A stretch of DNA of 40,782 nucleotides, from IMG/VR virus record IMGVR_UViG_3300001242_000343, positions 1-40,782 of that record. One strand, given 5' to 3'. A program made the position numbers and the translations under genes. Of this stretch, positions 1-8,360 are shown piece by piece (the first letter of the stretch is position 1; each line of letters opens with the position of its first letter). This DNA comes from a virus. The notes below the pieces were generated by a model. The model worked only from the letters and a program-made list of their open reading frames with translations. It did not search any database and was not told where the DNA came from.

Positions 1-186
1 GATCGACATAATTTTCATGATTTTTATCCGACCAGAGCGAAGACATTTGACCCGTATAAAAATCATATGCGCTGTTGGCCGTATATTGCAAGGGATGCGG
101 CAGAAGTTGGGTTGGAAATCATCAACGCAACACCGGACAGTGCAATAAAGGATTTTCCATTTATGAAGCTGGAGAAATTAATTTGA
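1..186 (+). CDS. C-terminal end of a DUF115/MptE-like protein (partial)
   Basis: Open frame from the window edge with 61 visible residues. It ends with a hydrophobic strand, then IINATPDSAI, then DFPFMKLEKLI. This tail resembles the end of DUF115 (6-hydroxymethylpterin pyrophosphokinase MptE-like) proteins, which end in a strand, an Asn-x-Thr-rich turn and a Pro-Met-Leu-Glu helix, and which often accompany glycan genes. The resemblance is from memory of the family and rests on a short tail, so the name is tentative. The stop overlaps the TTG start of the next gene by 4 nt (TTGA), which argues that this is a genuine translated gene end. The same DNA carries a ribosome binding site, GGAG at 171-174, for the downstream gene. 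Confidence 0.5.
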   Translation, partial: DRHNFHDFYPTRAKTFDPYKNHMRCWPYIARDAAEVGLEIINATPDSAIKDFPFMKLEKLI

Positions 187-1217
187 AAGCTGCAATACTT
201 ACAGAACTGAATCAGAATTTGGTTGTTGCGAATATATCTCTTCCGAATATTCTTGATGTTGGACAGGTACTTGTAAGGGTATTTGCTTCTGGTATTTGTG
301 GCGCTCAGATTGGGGAAATATCTGGGGCAAAAGGGCCAGATAAATATCTTCCCCATCTTCTCGGGCATGAAGGCGGTGGTATTGTAGAGAAAGTTGGTCC
401 TGGAGTAACAACTGTAAAAAATGGGGATCATGTTTGTTTGCATTGGCGAAAAGGAGAAGGGATTAATGCAATACCGCCAAAATATAAACTTGGGGCAGAA
501 ACTGTTGGTGGCGGTTGGGTAACAACATTTAATGAAATGGCCGTTGTTTCAGAGAATCGTTTAACAAAGGTGCCTTCTGCTCTTCCTTTTGAGATTTCGG
601 CCTTACTTGGATGTGCGGTTACAACAGGATTTGGTTTAATAAATAATGAAGCACAATTAAAGATTGGACAATCCATTGCTGTTGCTGGTTGTGGTGGTGT
701 TGGCCTTAATGTGATTCAAGGGGCAAAACTTGTTTGTGCTGATAAAATATTTGGTATTGATATTCATGATAGCAAACTTGAAATGGCAATGAGATTTGGT
801 GCAACTCATTTGATTAATTCCAGTATTGATCAAGAGTTTATTATTGACGAAATAAACAAATCTACAAGTGGAAAGGGTGTAGATGTATTTGTCGATTGTA
901 CCGGAGTCCCTGAAATTATTGATATGGGATTACATTTATCGAAGAAATTAATTCTTGTTGGTCAACCTAAGATTGGGGTTGATTATAAGATTTCCAATGC
1001 AAGAAATATGTATACCGGGAAAACAATAATTGATAGTCAAGGAGGGCTGACCAATCCAACTGTTGATATTCCTCGATATGCCGCACTTTATTTGAATGGG
1101 AAAATAAATCTTGAGGACTTGATTACCAGGAGATTTCCATTGAGTGAAGTAAACAAGGCAATTGAAATGGTTAAATCAGGAAAAGTTTGTCGTTGTATTC
1201 TGGAGATGAATCAATGA
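183..1217 (+). CDS. zinc-dependent medium-chain alcohol/polyol dehydrogenase
   Basis: A 344-residue MDR-family oxidoreductase that interconverts an alcohol and a carbonyl with NAD(P). The likely start is TTG 183, with GGAG 8 nt upstream, because the protein then begins MKAAILTELN as family members do; a longer frame from 75 overlaps the upstream gene. Catalytic-zinc ligands appear as Cys39 (SGICG), His62-Glu63 (GHEGGG) and Cys144 (LLGCAVTTG). The Rossmann turn is GCGGVG at 169-174, with Asp193 after the second strand, favouring NAD. The four structural-zinc cysteines of classical ADHs are absent. It sits with transketolase halves and an SDR, so the substrate is probably a sugar or sugar precursor (inference). 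Confidence 0.88.
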   Translation: MKAAILTELNQNLVVANISLPNILDVGQVLVRVFASGICGAQIGEISGAKGPDKYLPHLLGHEGGGIVEKVGPGVTTVKNGDHVCLHWRKGEGINAIPPKYKLGAETVGGGWVTTFNEMAVVSENRLTKVPSALPFEISALLGCAVTTGFGLINNEAQLKIGQSIAVAGCGGVGLNVIQGAKLVCADKIFGIDIHDSKLEMAMRFGATHLINSSIDQEFIIDEINKSTSGKGVDVFVDCTGVPEIIDMGLHLSKKLILVGQPKIGVDYKISNARNMYTGKTIIDSQGGLTNPTVDIPRYAALYLNGKINLEDLITRRFPLSEVNKAIEMVKSGKVCRCILEMNQ

Positions 1218-1960
1218 ATAATGTTGGCAAATTTCTGAAAGAATTACAACTGGTTGACATAGGATTGACCAAGATTAGGGTTGGTCCTGATCATGATGGT
1301 GGCTATGTTGTTTTGAAAGAAATCTGTGAACAATCAGATGCATTATATTCCTATGGGATCGGGGATGATGTTGAGTTCGAACTTGATTTATTGAATAGAT
1401 TTCTTAATATTCAGAAGGCATTTTTGTTTGACCCGACAATTGATGGATTACCTAAACAGAATGGGAGATTTGTATTTGTCAAAGAAGGAATTGAGAATTC
1501 GTTGAAATTTTTCAAATTCCATAAATCCCCAATGCTTAAAATTGATGTTGAATATAATGAGTGGGAAGCGTTAAACAAAATTGCCCCACTTGAATTATAT
1601 AGTGCTTCTCAAATTGTGATTGAATTTCATCTTGTTCATTGTGAACCAAGAGAAGGATTGACTAAATATTTCAATAGTTTTTATTCTGGTGTTTTTGAAA
1701 AGTTTAATGAGGAATTGTTTTCTGCTTATCTTGATATATTGAGAAAATTGAAGGATAGTTTTCATCTTGTCCATATCCATCCCAATAATTCACTTGGAAT
1801 GCGGGAAATGAATGGATATCTGGTTCCTCCGCTGTTGGAATGTACATTTGTCCATAAAAATTTGGTGGACAATTTTGTACCGGCTGAATATCAAGGGAGT
1901 GTCCAAGGGCTTGATTATCCTAACAAGAATGACCGTCCTGATGTGGGGTTTATATGTTGA
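1214..1960 (+). CDS. FkbM/METTL24-like SAM-dependent methyltransferase
   Basis: A 248-residue protein. The start is ATG 1214 (ATGA overlap with the dehydrogenase stop; GGAG at 1202-1205) rather than the upstream in-frame ATG. Diagnostic motifs of the METTL24/Methyltransf_21-24 group are present: DHDGGYV (26-32), SYGIGDD (46-52, the SAM loop), FDPT (72-75), LKIDVEYNEWEAL (108-120) and QIVIEFH (133-139). Relatives are thought to methylate sugars or other small molecules, often in polysaccharide clusters. The downstream HIHPNN and a C-terminal NKNDRPDVGF also fit the family. The acceptor is unknown; the surrounding genes suggest a sugar hydroxyl (inference). Confidence 0.75.
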   Translation: MNNVGKFLKELQLVDIGLTKIRVGPDHDGGYVVLKEICEQSDALYSYGIGDDVEFELDLLNRFLNIQKAFLFDPTIDGLPKQNGRFVFVKEGIENSLKFFKFHKSPMLKIDVEYNEWEALNKIAPLELYSASQIVIEFHLVHCEPREGLTKYFNSFYSGVFEKFNEELFSAYLDILRKLKDSFHLVHIHPNNSLGMREMNGYLVPPLLECTFVHKNLVDNFVPAEYQGSVQGLDYPNKNDRPDVGFIC

Positions 1961-2676
1961 ATGAAAGGTCAAAACAACTTCGCCGTGATACATTAAAACT
2001 TTCTACTGCAAACGGTGGGTATCATTATGGTGGTTGTTTTTCAATTGTTGAAATTTTAATTGCTCTTTATGATTTTTGTCTTAAAGAAGATGACAAGTTT
2101 GTATTGAGCAAGGGCCATGCTTGTTGGCCGCTCTATGTGATTCTTCAGGAACATGGGTTGAATCCGAAATTATCTGGACATCCTGAAAGAGATGTAGCAA
2201 ATGGCATAAATTATACAACAGGATCATTGGGCCATGGTTTTCCTGCTGCTGTTGGAATGGCATTTGCCAAAAAGATGAAAGGTGAATCAGGGAATGTTTA
2301 TGTTTTGATGGGTGATGGCGAGGCCCAGGAGGGTACGACTTGGGAATCAATGTTAATTGCCAAAAAACATAATCTTGATAATTTAATTGTAATTGTTGAT
2401 GAAAATAGAATTCAAGGTTCAGGCTGGAATCAAGATATTTTATCATTTAATTTGTATGAAGTAACAAATGCTCTTGGTTTTGATACTTGGATTGTTGATG
2501 GACATAATGTTGATCAATTGAGAAAGATAATTGAAGAACCTTGTAAAACAACTAAATTTATAATTGCCCAAACGACAAAGGGCAAAGGTGTTTCCTATAT
2601 GGAAAATGATCCTAAATGGCATGCCAATTGGCCTAATAAAGAATTTATGGATTTAGCTTTCGAGGAATTGAATTGA
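1954..2676 (+). CDS. transketolase N-terminal subunit (TPP-binding half)
   Basis: A 240-residue protein with the thiamine-diphosphate half of a transketolase. Visible motifs are LSKGHA (51-56), TTGSLGHG (88-95) and the TPP signature GDGEAQEG (120-127) ending at Asn151 in IVDEN. Split transketolases work as a two-subunit enzyme moving a two-carbon ketol unit between sugar phosphates. ATG 1954 overlaps the previous stop by 7 nt; TTG 1957 would restore the 4-nt overlap used at other junctions. The matching pyrimidine-binding half is at 3453-3935, separated by a sulfotransferase-like gene. Both halves are needed, because the active site forms between them (family knowledge). Confidence 0.92.
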   Translation: MLNERSKQLRRDTLKLSTANGGYHYGGCFSIVEILIALYDFCLKEDDKFVLSKGHACWPLYVILQEHGLNPKLSGHPERDVANGINYTTGSLGHGFPAAVGMAFAKKMKGESGNVYVLMGDGEAQEGTTWESMLIAKKHNLDNLIVIVDENRIQGSGWNQDILSFNLYEVTNALGFDTWIVDGHNVDQLRKIIEEPCKTTKFIIAQTTKGKGVSYMENDPKWHANWPNKEFMDLAFEELN

Positions 2677-3449
2677 AATTGAACGATATTATATTTGTTC
2701 CATCTGTTCAGCATACCGGAACTTGGTTTGTGATAAATTTTCTTTTGAATTTCTTTGAACAAGAAAAAGAACTTACTTTGTTGCTTGAAGATAGGAAGAA
2801 ATACGATGCAGAACATATTAATTATCAATACAAGTATGATTGCCCTCTTGATAAAAAAACAATTGCTCATATTCATTTACCGATAGTCCAGCAGGATAGT
2901 GGTCTTGATTTAATGGATGAACAATTTTATAATGGTTGGAAAAGTAATCTTGAGACAATGAGAAGTCTTCCGATTTCGACAATTTTATTGTTCTGTAATT
3001 TTTTTAAAACAGTTATTCCGGTGCGCGATCCATTGGCCGCAATATTGACAAGAGAAGTAAGGCATCCTCAATTCAGACATTTTTATATTATTGATAATTT
3101 TGTTGCATTGGCTACGGAATTTGTTCAACATCCGAATATTATGTTTTTACCTATTGATTTGAATTATTCATTTGAGCAACGAAAAGATTTATTATTGAAG
3201 GTATTAAATCATTGTGAAATTGATAATTTTGATGAAAGTATTGTCAATAAATATGCTGAAGAATGGATTCCACAAAATATAACACCGAATAATAAATTTA
3301 AAGAAATGTATGAGAATAAGGATATTGACGGGATAATGAATTTGTTGGGACAAAAACAAGCAAGTGTTAAGTATTTACAGAATATGGCATCAATTATTTT
3401 TCCATTTATGACTTCTTTTGGCTATACAAGAGAGAATTTTATTTGGTGA
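2673..3449 (+). CDS. sulfotransferase-like protein
   Basis: A 258-residue protein starting at TTG 2673 (TTGA overlap; GAGG at 2662-2665). The N-terminal strand-loop VPSVQHTGTWF (9-19) matches the 5'-phosphosulfate-binding loop of PAPS sulfotransferases. VIPVRDPLAAILTRE (114-128) matches the 3'-phosphate-binding strand and helix with its Arg-Asp-Pro. Such enzymes move sulfate from PAPS to hydroxyl groups of sugars or proteins. It lies between the two transketolase halves, so it is probably co-translated with the sugar genes. The acceptor cannot be read from sequence. Both nucleotide-binding motifs are recognisable, but overall similarity to characterised members looks low. Confidence 0.68.
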   Translation: MKLNDIIFVPSVQHTGTWFVINFLLNFFEQEKELTLLLEDRKKYDAEHINYQYKYDCPLDKKTIAHIHLPIVQQDSGLDLMDEQFYNGWKSNLETMRSLPISTILLFCNFFKTVIPVRDPLAAILTREVRHPQFRHFYIIDNFVALATEFVQHPNIMFLPIDLNYSFEQRKDLLLKVLNHCEIDNFDESIVNKYAEEWIPQNITPNNKFKEMYENKDIDGIMNLLGQKQASVKYLQNMASIIFPFMTSFGYTRENFIW

Positions 3450-3452
3450 TAT

Positions 3453-3935
3453 ATGAGAAGGGCGTTCGGTAAAACTATTGTAAGGCTTGGGGAGAAGGAT
3501 AAACGAATTGTCGTTCTTCACGGTGATGTATTTCAGGAAATGGATGAATTTCAGAGACGGTTTCCTGATCGGATTTACAACATGGGGATTTGTGAACAGT
3601 CCCTCCTTTCTGTAGCTGCTGGAATGGCTTGTGAAGGATTGAGGCCAATTGTTTATTCCTTGACTCCGTTCCTGATTGAAAGGCCATTTGAACAATTAAA
3701 GATTGATATTGATGAGCAGAATTTGCCAGTAATACTGGTTGGCAATTCTGACTATCCTACGCATGGGCCGACCCATAGGGCATTGAATCCCGAGGGGCTT
3801 ATTGGTTTGTTGAAAAATGTTCATGGTTTCTTTCCGAGAAATCAATTTGAGACCGAAAAGGCAATGCTTGATGCTTATTTGATGGGAGTTCCAGCGGTAA
3901 TTTGCTTGAAGAATGAGAGGCTGCCATTCATATGA
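3453..3935 (+). CDS. transketolase pyrimidine-binding subunit, short form
   Basis: A 160-residue protein matching the transketolase pyrimidine-binding domain. RIYNMGICEQSLLSVAAGMA (40-59) carries the catalytic Glu (Glu48) that activates the TPP aminopyrimidine. HGDVFQ near 23-28 matches the domain start. It should pair with the TPP half at 1954-2676. It stops after the Pyr domain: usual C-terminal subunits are about 300 residues and carry a further C-terminal domain, which is absent here. The frame ends cleanly with an ATGA overlap into the SDR gene, so this looks like a natural short form rather than a frameshift. The start ATG 3453 has only a weak Shine-Dalgarno and may depend on coupling. 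Confidence 0.85.
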   Translation: MRRAFGKTIVRLGEKDKRIVVLHGDVFQEMDEFQRRFPDRIYNMGICEQSLLSVAAGMACEGLRPIVYSLTPFLIERPFEQLKIDIDEQNLPVILVGNSDYPTHGPTHRALNPEGLIGLLKNVHGFFPRNQFETEKAMLDAYLMGVPAVICLKNERLPFI

Positions 3936-4579
3936 AAGTTATGATTACAGGTGCATCTCGGGGACTTGGAAAAGAACTTGTTAATGTATTTTCTGGCCAT
4001 GGGAATTATTTGATAATGAGTAATCGTAATGACATTTATGAATTGCATGAAGAAGGTGTTGTGGTAAGCGGGGATTTAACTCATCCCGCAACAATCAATA
4101 CATTATGTCATGAAGCAGAATTGGTTGATGGGATTGATATATTGATTAATTGTGCCGGGATTTATGCTAATGGGGAATTTAATCAAGCAGAACTTAAAAA
4201 AGTAATGGATGTAAATTTTTTCGCAACAGTCCTTCTGACTATGAAATTATTCCCGCTATTCCGCAGGCGGAATGGGGGCTGTATCGTTAATTTAAACTCT
4301 CTGGCTGGGGTAGTAGCCGGAAAGGGAGAAATGGCATACGCAGCCAGTAAACACGCCTTAAAAGGGTTCTTCGATTCTTTGAAATTTGAAGCCACAAAAT
4401 ACAATATAAAAATTTTGAATGTTTATTCCGGGGCAATGAAAACCGATATGACAAAGCATCGTCCTGACTGGGATAAACTTATTGACCCGAAAGAAGTTGC
4501 AAGAGTTATTTTTGATTTATGTCAAAATTATAAATCATTAAACATAAATGAGATTACAATTACCCGGAGCAATTATTAA
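3932..4579 (+). CDS. short-chain dehydrogenase/reductase (SDR)
   Basis: A 215-residue classical SDR. The cofactor loop is TGASRGLG (6-13), the NCAG motif is at 73-76, the catalytic Ser is in LNSLAG (Ser123), and the Tyr-x-x-x-Lys is Tyr136-Lys140 (YAASK). All catalytic parts are present, so it should be an active NAD(P)-dependent oxidoreductase. It overlaps the transketolase gene by 4 nt (ATGA at 3932) with GAGAGG upstream. With the MDR dehydrogenase and split transketolase it suggests a short pathway that builds an unusual sugar or polyol. That pathway is inferred from context only. Confidence 0.92.
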   Translation: MKVMITGASRGLGKELVNVFSGHGNYLIMSNRNDIYELHEEGVVVSGDLTHPATINTLCHEAELVDGIDILINCAGIYANGEFNQAELKKVMDVNFFATVLLTMKLFPLFRRRNGGCIVNLNSLAGVVAGKGEMAYAASKHALKGFFDSLKFEATKYNIKILNVYSGAMKTDMTKHRPDWDKLIDPKEVARVIFDLCQNYKSLNINEITITRSNY

Positions 4580-6955
4580 ATGAATGCATTAACCAAATGT
4601 ATTTGTAATAGTGACCGTTTCACAGAGCGGGAATCACAATATTATGAAGTGACCCCAGAAGGGGAAACTGTAATTGCTAAAAATGGATCAAGAATAAAAT
4701 TGGCCGAATGTCTTGATTGTGGGGTTATTCGACAGACAACTCTTCCTTTTGTTAAAACAGAATATAAGAAATATTATCAGGAATATCAGCCGGTAAATGA
4801 ACAATATAAGGCAAAAGATTATGATCATGACTTGAGAATTGCTAAATTACGGGCAAATGATTACGGAATTTATGGAGGTTGTGAACTTATTTTGCTTGAT
4901 GTTGGTTCCGGTTCCGGGGCGTTTGTAGATGAATGCCGGTCCAGGGGTGCGGCGGCTTATGGTTGTGAGATTTCCCAATATGCCTATGCCCCTACTGGGA
5001 ATTTTATTTATAATGGGATGTTGGAGGATATTGCATTCCCAACTGATCATTTTGATGTTGTAACGTGCCATGATGTATTAGAGCATTGTCTTGACCCGGT
5101 TTCTTTTATAAAGGAAATGTTCAGAATTACCAAACAGGGTGGAAAATGTATTATTGATTTTCCCAATTTTCATGTTGAGGCTGGAAAACATCATTGGAAG
5201 ATTGAACATATTTGGTATTTTAATACAGATCAATTAAAAGAATTGCTTGCAAAAACAGGATTTATAATCAGTGGAATAAAAAATCCAATTGAATCAAAAA
5301 TATTATTTACTTGTGCCAAACCAGAAGAAGATAGAAAAACAATTTTGCTCCCTCCTGGGATTGGGGACTCATATTGGTCCTTGATTAAATTACCGGCATT
5401 GATTGAAAGGGAAAATATTGGAATTCCTGAAATAGCAGTTGCTTGTAATAAAGAGAAAAAATACAACGGACACAAGAGGGCATTTCCTTTTATTGAAATG
5501 TTTCCTTTTGTTCATTCTTCCGGGTTCTCTCTTTCTACAGATGGGGAAAGTAATAAAAAAATCTGGAAAGAAGCGTATGCTCAAGAAGGAAGGACAATTT
5601 TCAGAGATGTTTTAAATTGTAATTATTTCGTTTCATATAATGGCCATTTACGAATTGGCAAAAGTATGAATGAGATTGATCCTGATTTGAAATGTTCCTG
5701 GAATCCGAAAATGTTTGTTTCTCTTGAACAACTTAATTTTCAGAAGATGTGTCAAGAACAATTTGGGAAATATATTGTTTTTTATTTTATTTTTGGTGGG
5801 ACTTATAGTTATTGGACGCAGCAATTCCCAATTAAGAATATTATTGGGTATATCAGGAAGGTATTGAATCGGACAGGATTGAAAGCAGTATTTACCGGAG
5901 CAATATGGGATGGTGATGATAATCCATTGAATGAAATAAAAAAGAATTTTCCTGACTCAATTGATCTTGTAGGGAAGACGACTGTTCAGCAATTGTTTGG
6001 ATTATTGAAAGGTTCAGAATTGGTTGTTGGTTATCCTTCCGGGTTGACAATTCTTTCTGCTTCGATGGGGATTAAAACCCTTACAATATGGAACGATTAT
6101 TATAATAGGGATTTTGCCTGGAATTGTGTTCAACCGGAAGTTTGGAATAAAACATATTTTACCGAAAATACAAATGGGATTAATGTTAATTCATTAACAA
6201 CTAAATCAATAGGAATAATCGAAGGGATTGCAAAACCTTCCAAACTTCCTTTGCCAACAGGAAAGAGGGAAGTTCAAACAAAGAAAAATGAAAAGGTTAT
6301 TAAATCTGTTGAATTAAAACGTTCTCCTTGTTTGACAATTGCTTGTGTCCTCAAATCTGGTGGGGATTATGACGAAAAATACGTCCAGATTATGAAACGA
6401 ATGATTGAAAAGACTGTAACAATTCCTTATAAGTTTTGTGTTTTAACTGATATGAATGTTAAGGATATTGAATTAATTATACTTAAAAAGAATTTTCCGG
6501 GTTGGTGGTCCAAACTTGAATTATTTTCTCTTTATGGTCCGGTACTTTATATTGATCTTGATACAGTAATTTTACATAATATTGATAAACTTGTAAATTC
6601 TGTATCAAGGATGGATAATGGTCAATTTTGGATGCTTCCTCCTTTTAATTCTTCCAGGAGGGAAAAGGGGATGTGGGCATCTGGGATAATGGCTTGGCAT
6701 GGGGATTTTAGATATTTAATTGATAAATTTGATCGTAAAAATTATGAGGGGTGGGATCAGGTTTATATTTCAAAGACACTTGAAAAACGAGGAGTTAAAA
6801 TTGAATCAATTGGCCGTTTTTCAAGAATAGCATCATACAAAAGGCATTGCTCAAGTACGAGTAATAAGCCAAATGAGTTTGATATTGTTTGTTTCCACGG
6901 GAGAGAGCGGCCACATACTTGCAAACATCAATGGGTCAAGGAGATTTGGGTATGA
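4580..6955 (+). CDS. three-domain fusion: methyltransferase, GT9-like and DXD glycosyltransferase
   Basis: A 791-residue protein. Residues 1-50 carry CxC (7,9) and CLDC (44-47), probably a zinc site. Residues 95-235 form a class I SAM methyltransferase with LDVGSGSGAF (106-115), DVVTCHDVLEH (159-169) and a post-II GGKCIIDFPN. Residues 254-555 resemble heptosyltransferase-type GT9 enzymes: LLPPGIGDS at 256-264 and a second Rossmann half with LVVGYPSGLTILSASMGI (481-498). After a charged linker, residues 583-791 form a GT-A-like glycosyltransferase with YIDLDTVI (657-664), the DXD metal site, then GMWASGIMAW and GWDQVYIS. One polypeptide therefore combines methyl transfer with two sugar-transfer activities. 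It abuts the SDR stop. Confidence 0.8.
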   Translation: MNALTKCICNSDRFTERESQYYEVTPEGETVIAKNGSRIKLAECLDCGVIRQTTLPFVKTEYKKYYQEYQPVNEQYKAKDYDHDLRIAKLRANDYGIYGGCELILLDVGSGSGAFVDECRSRGAAAYGCEISQYAYAPTGNFIYNGMLEDIAFPTDHFDVVTCHDVLEHCLDPVSFIKEMFRITKQGGKCIIDFPNFHVEAGKHHWKIEHIWYFNTDQLKELLAKTGFIISGIKNPIESKILFTCAKPEEDRKTILLPPGIGDSYWSLIKLPALIERENIGIPEIAVACNKEKKYNGHKRAFPFIEMFPFVHSSGFSLSTDGESNKKIWKEAYAQEGRTIFRDVLNCNYFVSYNGHLRIGKSMNEIDPDLKCSWNPKMFVSLEQLNFQKMCQEQFGKYIVFYFIFGGTYSYWTQQFPIKNIIGYIRKVLNRTGLKAVFTGAIWDGDDNPLNEIKKNFPDSIDLVGKTTVQQLFGLLKGSELVVGYPSGLTILSASMGIKTLTIWNDYYNRDFAWNCVQPEVWNKTYFTENTNGINVNSLTTKSIGIIEGIAKPSKLPLPTGKREVQTKKNEKVIKSVELKRSPCLTIACVLKSGGDYDEKYVQIMKRMIEKTVTIPYKFCVLTDMNVKDIELIILKKNFPGWWSKLELFSLYGPVLYIDLDTVILHNIDKLVNSVSRMDNGQFWMLPPFNSSRREKGMWASGIMAWHGDFRYLIDKFDRKNYEGWDQVYISKTLEKRGVKIESIGRFSRIASYKRHCSSTSNKPNEFDIVCFHGRERPHTCKHQWVKEIWV

Positions 6956-7626
6956 TTGATCCTATCCTTATAACCGGCGCTGCCCGTTCTGGAACAAGTA
7001 TGACCGCTGGGATTATTCATATTTGTGGTGGATTTGGCGGGGATACGGCAGGCCCGAATATTCATAATCAAAAGGGGATGTTTGAAAATCTTGAAATAAG
7101 AAATTCAATTACTAAACCATATTTGAAAAGCATTGGTTGTGACCCTTTAGGGCAAAGGCCATTACCTAATTCCCGGCAGGTTTTTGAGGTAACTCAACAG
7201 CAAGGAGAACAATGGAGAAAAAGGATACAATCAGTAATACAATATCAAGGATATAAGGACGGGATTTGGTATTACAAGGGGGCGAAGATGTGTTTGTTTT
7301 GGTATATGTGGCATCTTGCCTTTCCTGCTGCTAAATGGGTAATTGTAAGACGTGAAGCTGATCAAATTGCTGAATCTTGTTTGCGAACTTCTTTCATGCG
7401 TGCTTATAAGACAAAAGATGGCTGGTTGGATTGGGTAAAAGTTCATGAAGATAGATTCAGACAAATGAACAAGGCTGGTCTTGAAATTATGGAAGTTTGG
7501 CCCTCTAAAATAATTGCCGGGGATCAATTAGAGATGAAACAAATGATTGAATGGTTAGGGCTTGAATGGAAACAGAATCTTGTAAATGCCTTTGTTGATC
7601 CTGCTTTATATGGAGGTAAAAAATAA
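6952..7626 (+). CDS. sulfotransferase family protein (P-loop)
   Basis: A 224-residue protein. The start is ATG 6952, with an ATGA overlap on the fusion gene and AAGGAG at 6938-6943; an earlier in-frame ATG at 6889 lies inside the upstream gene. The N-terminus LITGAARSGTSMTAG (6-20) is the phosphosulfate-binding loop of a sulfotransferase group common in phages, and VIVRREADQIAES (130-142) provides the 3'-phosphate Arg. It is a different subfamily from the gene at 2673. It is the last gene of the sugar cassette and runs into the head-tail connector gene with a 1-nt overlap (TAATG). The substrate is unknown; glycan or virion sulfation is possible. Confidence 0.72.
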   Translation: MIDPILITGAARSGTSMTAGIIHICGGFGGDTAGPNIHNQKGMFENLEIRNSITKPYLKSIGCDPLGQRPLPNSRQVFEVTQQQGEQWRKRIQSVIQYQGYKDGIWYYKGAKMCLFWYMWHLAFPAAKWVIVRREADQIAESCLRTSFMRAYKTKDGWLDWVKVHEDRFRQMNKAGLEIMEVWPSKIIAGDQLEMKQMIEWLGLEWKQNLVNAFVDPALYGGKK

Positions 7627-8009
7627 TGGGCCGGGTTACTTCCGCAGAAGTTCGAGAAATAATTGATATTGATTCATCAATAACTGATATCACTCCATTT
7701 ATTACTGCTGGGAATTTGTTGGTAACAAATGCATTTTCCGGGGATACGCAAGTTGGTGATGCAACATTAAAAGAAATTGAACGATATATTGTTGCTCATA
7801 TTATTTGTTCCAGGGATCAGAGAACAATAGAGGAATGGGCAGGCGGTAATGAGGGGGTAAGGGTGAAATATATGGGCCAGTTCGGAAAAGGTCTTGAATC
7901 TACTCCTTATGGGCAGAATGCATTGCTTTTGGATTTTACTGGCAGATTGGCGGCTCTTGGTAGAAAACGGGCAAGTATCGGAATGATTGATTATTCGACG
8001 GATGTATAA
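7626..8009 (+). CDS. head-tail connector/adaptor protein
   Basis: A 127-residue, largely helical protein with a C-terminal stretch in which ALLLDFTGRLAALGR is the most conserved-looking part. Size and position, immediately before the head-closure, HK97-gp10-like and tail-terminator genes, match the gp6/gp15-type adaptor that docks on the portal. GGAGG lies upstream of ATG 7626. The assignment rests on gene order and size more than on motifs. The gene follows the sulfotransferase with a 1-nt overlap, tying the sugar cassette to the structural operon. Confidence 0.6.
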   Translation: MGRVTSAEVREIIDIDSSITDITPFITAGNLLVTNAFSGDTQVGDATLKEIERYIVAHIICSRDQRTIEEWAGGNEGVRVKYMGQFGKGLESTPYGQNALLLDFTGRLAALGRKRASIGMIDYSTDV

Positions 8010-8360
8010 ATGAACAATCGAGTAAGAAAAAATCTGTTGAGACAAACCGCTGTTTATTGGGGTTCTCCGGTAAATGATGGGTATGGAGGAAAGACGTTTG
8101 CTGCCCCTGTAGAAGTTGAATGTCGTTGGATGGTTAAACAGGAAAAGATTGTATTACAGAATATGGAAGAAGTTCTTTCAAAGGCTGTTGTTGCATTGAG
8201 TGATGATGTTGAAGTTGGGGGGAGATTGGCCTTGACTGATCTTGATAATTTGAATAGTTCCCAACTTCCTGAAGATGAAGAGTCTTTTGAAATTATGAAA
8301 TTCTCGAAGAATCCTGATCCGAAAGCAAATGTTTTTGTAAGGACTGCGTGGCTGATATGA
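8010..8360 (+). CDS. head closure (stopper) protein
   Basis: A 116-residue protein. It begins with a short basic helix followed by AVYWGSPVNDGYGG and CRWM, a pattern of the SPP1 gp16-like head-completion family (antiparallel beta barrel after a short N-terminal arm). It lies directly between the adaptor and the HK97-gp10-like gene, which is the usual order. The protein would close the connector after packaging and provide the surface for tail docking. It ends with an ATGA overlap into the next gene. Confidence 0.65.
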   Translation: MNNRVRKNLLRQTAVYWGSPVNDGYGGKTFAAPVEVECRWMVKQEKIVLQNMEEVLSKAVVALSDDVEVGGRLALTDLDNLNSSQLPEDEESFEIMKFSKNPDPKANVFVRTAWLI

